From NCBI RefSeq assembly GCF_017591435.1, contig NC_059276.1, forward strand, positions 10,003,776 to 10,067,775: DNA of 64,000 bases. The letters are read 5' to 3'. Source of the DNA: Portunus trituberculatus. Its lineage: Eukaryota > Arthropoda > Malacostraca > Decapoda > Portunidae. Of the stretch, positions 63,731-64,000 are shown one piece after another. The notes beneath the pieces were generated by a model. That model worked only from the letters and a program-made list of their open reading frames with translations. It ran no database searches and was not told the origin of the DNA. The number at the start of each line of letters is the position of its first letter. Within the stretch, counting starts at the first letter, position 1. The position numbers and the translations under genes are program-made.

Positions 63731-64000
63731 TGAATCCATATGACCGTCTACTTCCGTGTGTACGTAAACTAGTGTCCAGGAAAGATGAATGTGTAATGAA
63801 GGGAGAAATTGAGGAACATTGGAGAAAGAAAGAAAAGAGAGGAGGAAAGAGAGGAGAGAAAAGAGAGAAGGAAAGAGACGAAGAGAGAGAAAAGAGAGAA
63901 GGAAGGAGAGAGAGAGAGAGAGAGAGAAAAGAGAGGAGAAAAGAGAGGAAAGAGGCAAAAGAGGAGAGAAAAGAGAGAAGACAGAGAAAATAGAGAAGGA
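63660..64000 (+). repeat. (GT)n microsatellite and purine-rich end
   Basis: A GT run at 63660-63728, then AGAGA/GGAAA-rich purine sequence from about 63815 to the window end. No gene was recognised. Confidence 0.9.

Overview
This window is nuclear DNA of an arthropod, most likely a decapod crustacean. Two genes are split into many short exons with GT-AG introns. The intronic and intergenic DNA is extremely rich in di-, tri- and tetranucleotide microsatellites, and there are interstitial TTAGG-type telomere-like repeats. The protein matches are arthropod-like (an Eag potassium channel and a variant ionotropic receptor). The species assignment is inference.

Region 88-30122 (+) carries the 3' three quarters of an ether-a-go-go (Eag/KCNH1-KCNH5, Kv10) voltage-gated potassium channel gene. 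Sixteen constitutive coding exons run from the second half of the PAS domain to the stop codon, and all phases agree. They encode 988 residues plus one partial codon: PAS end, post-PAS calmodulin-binding-like segment, S1-S6 with the SVGFGN filter, C-linker, cyclic-nucleotide-binding-homology domain (CNBHD), a low-complexity tail and a C-terminal coiled coil. The start codon and first half of the PAS domain lie upstream of the window. Two further small in-frame exons (45 nt and 21 nt) look like alternative cassettes. An extended form of exon 8 and an alternative terminal exon are also possible.

Region 30123-36779 is the eag 3' UTR plus the gap to the next gene. No coding sequence was recognised there. 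Several AATAAA signals are present, best placed at 35168 and 35340.

Region 36780-44870 (+) carries an intact 13-exon variant ionotropic receptor (IR, the glutamate-receptor-related chemosensory family). It has ligand-binding half S1 with the conserved Arg, M1, a pore loop preceded by polyserine, M3 with a YRSNL core, S2, M4 and a stop. From the first visible Met it is 437 residues. A signal peptide exon was not found. Several of its splice sites are built directly from or abut microsatellites.

Region 44871-64000 holds no gene that could be supported. It contains dense microsatellites, a GC-rich segment (45650-46000), tandem duplications, a telomere-like tract and many copies of two terminal-inverted-repeat element families. 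One family, about 205 bp long and flanked by TTAA, has CCC...GGG ends and looks like a piggyBac-type MITE. It occurs at 12 or more places, often inserted into or joined to itself at internal TTAA sites.

The two genes are membrane ion channels on the same strand but are not otherwise linked in pathway. Eag sets neuronal excitability, and IRs are usually chemosensory receptor subunits.
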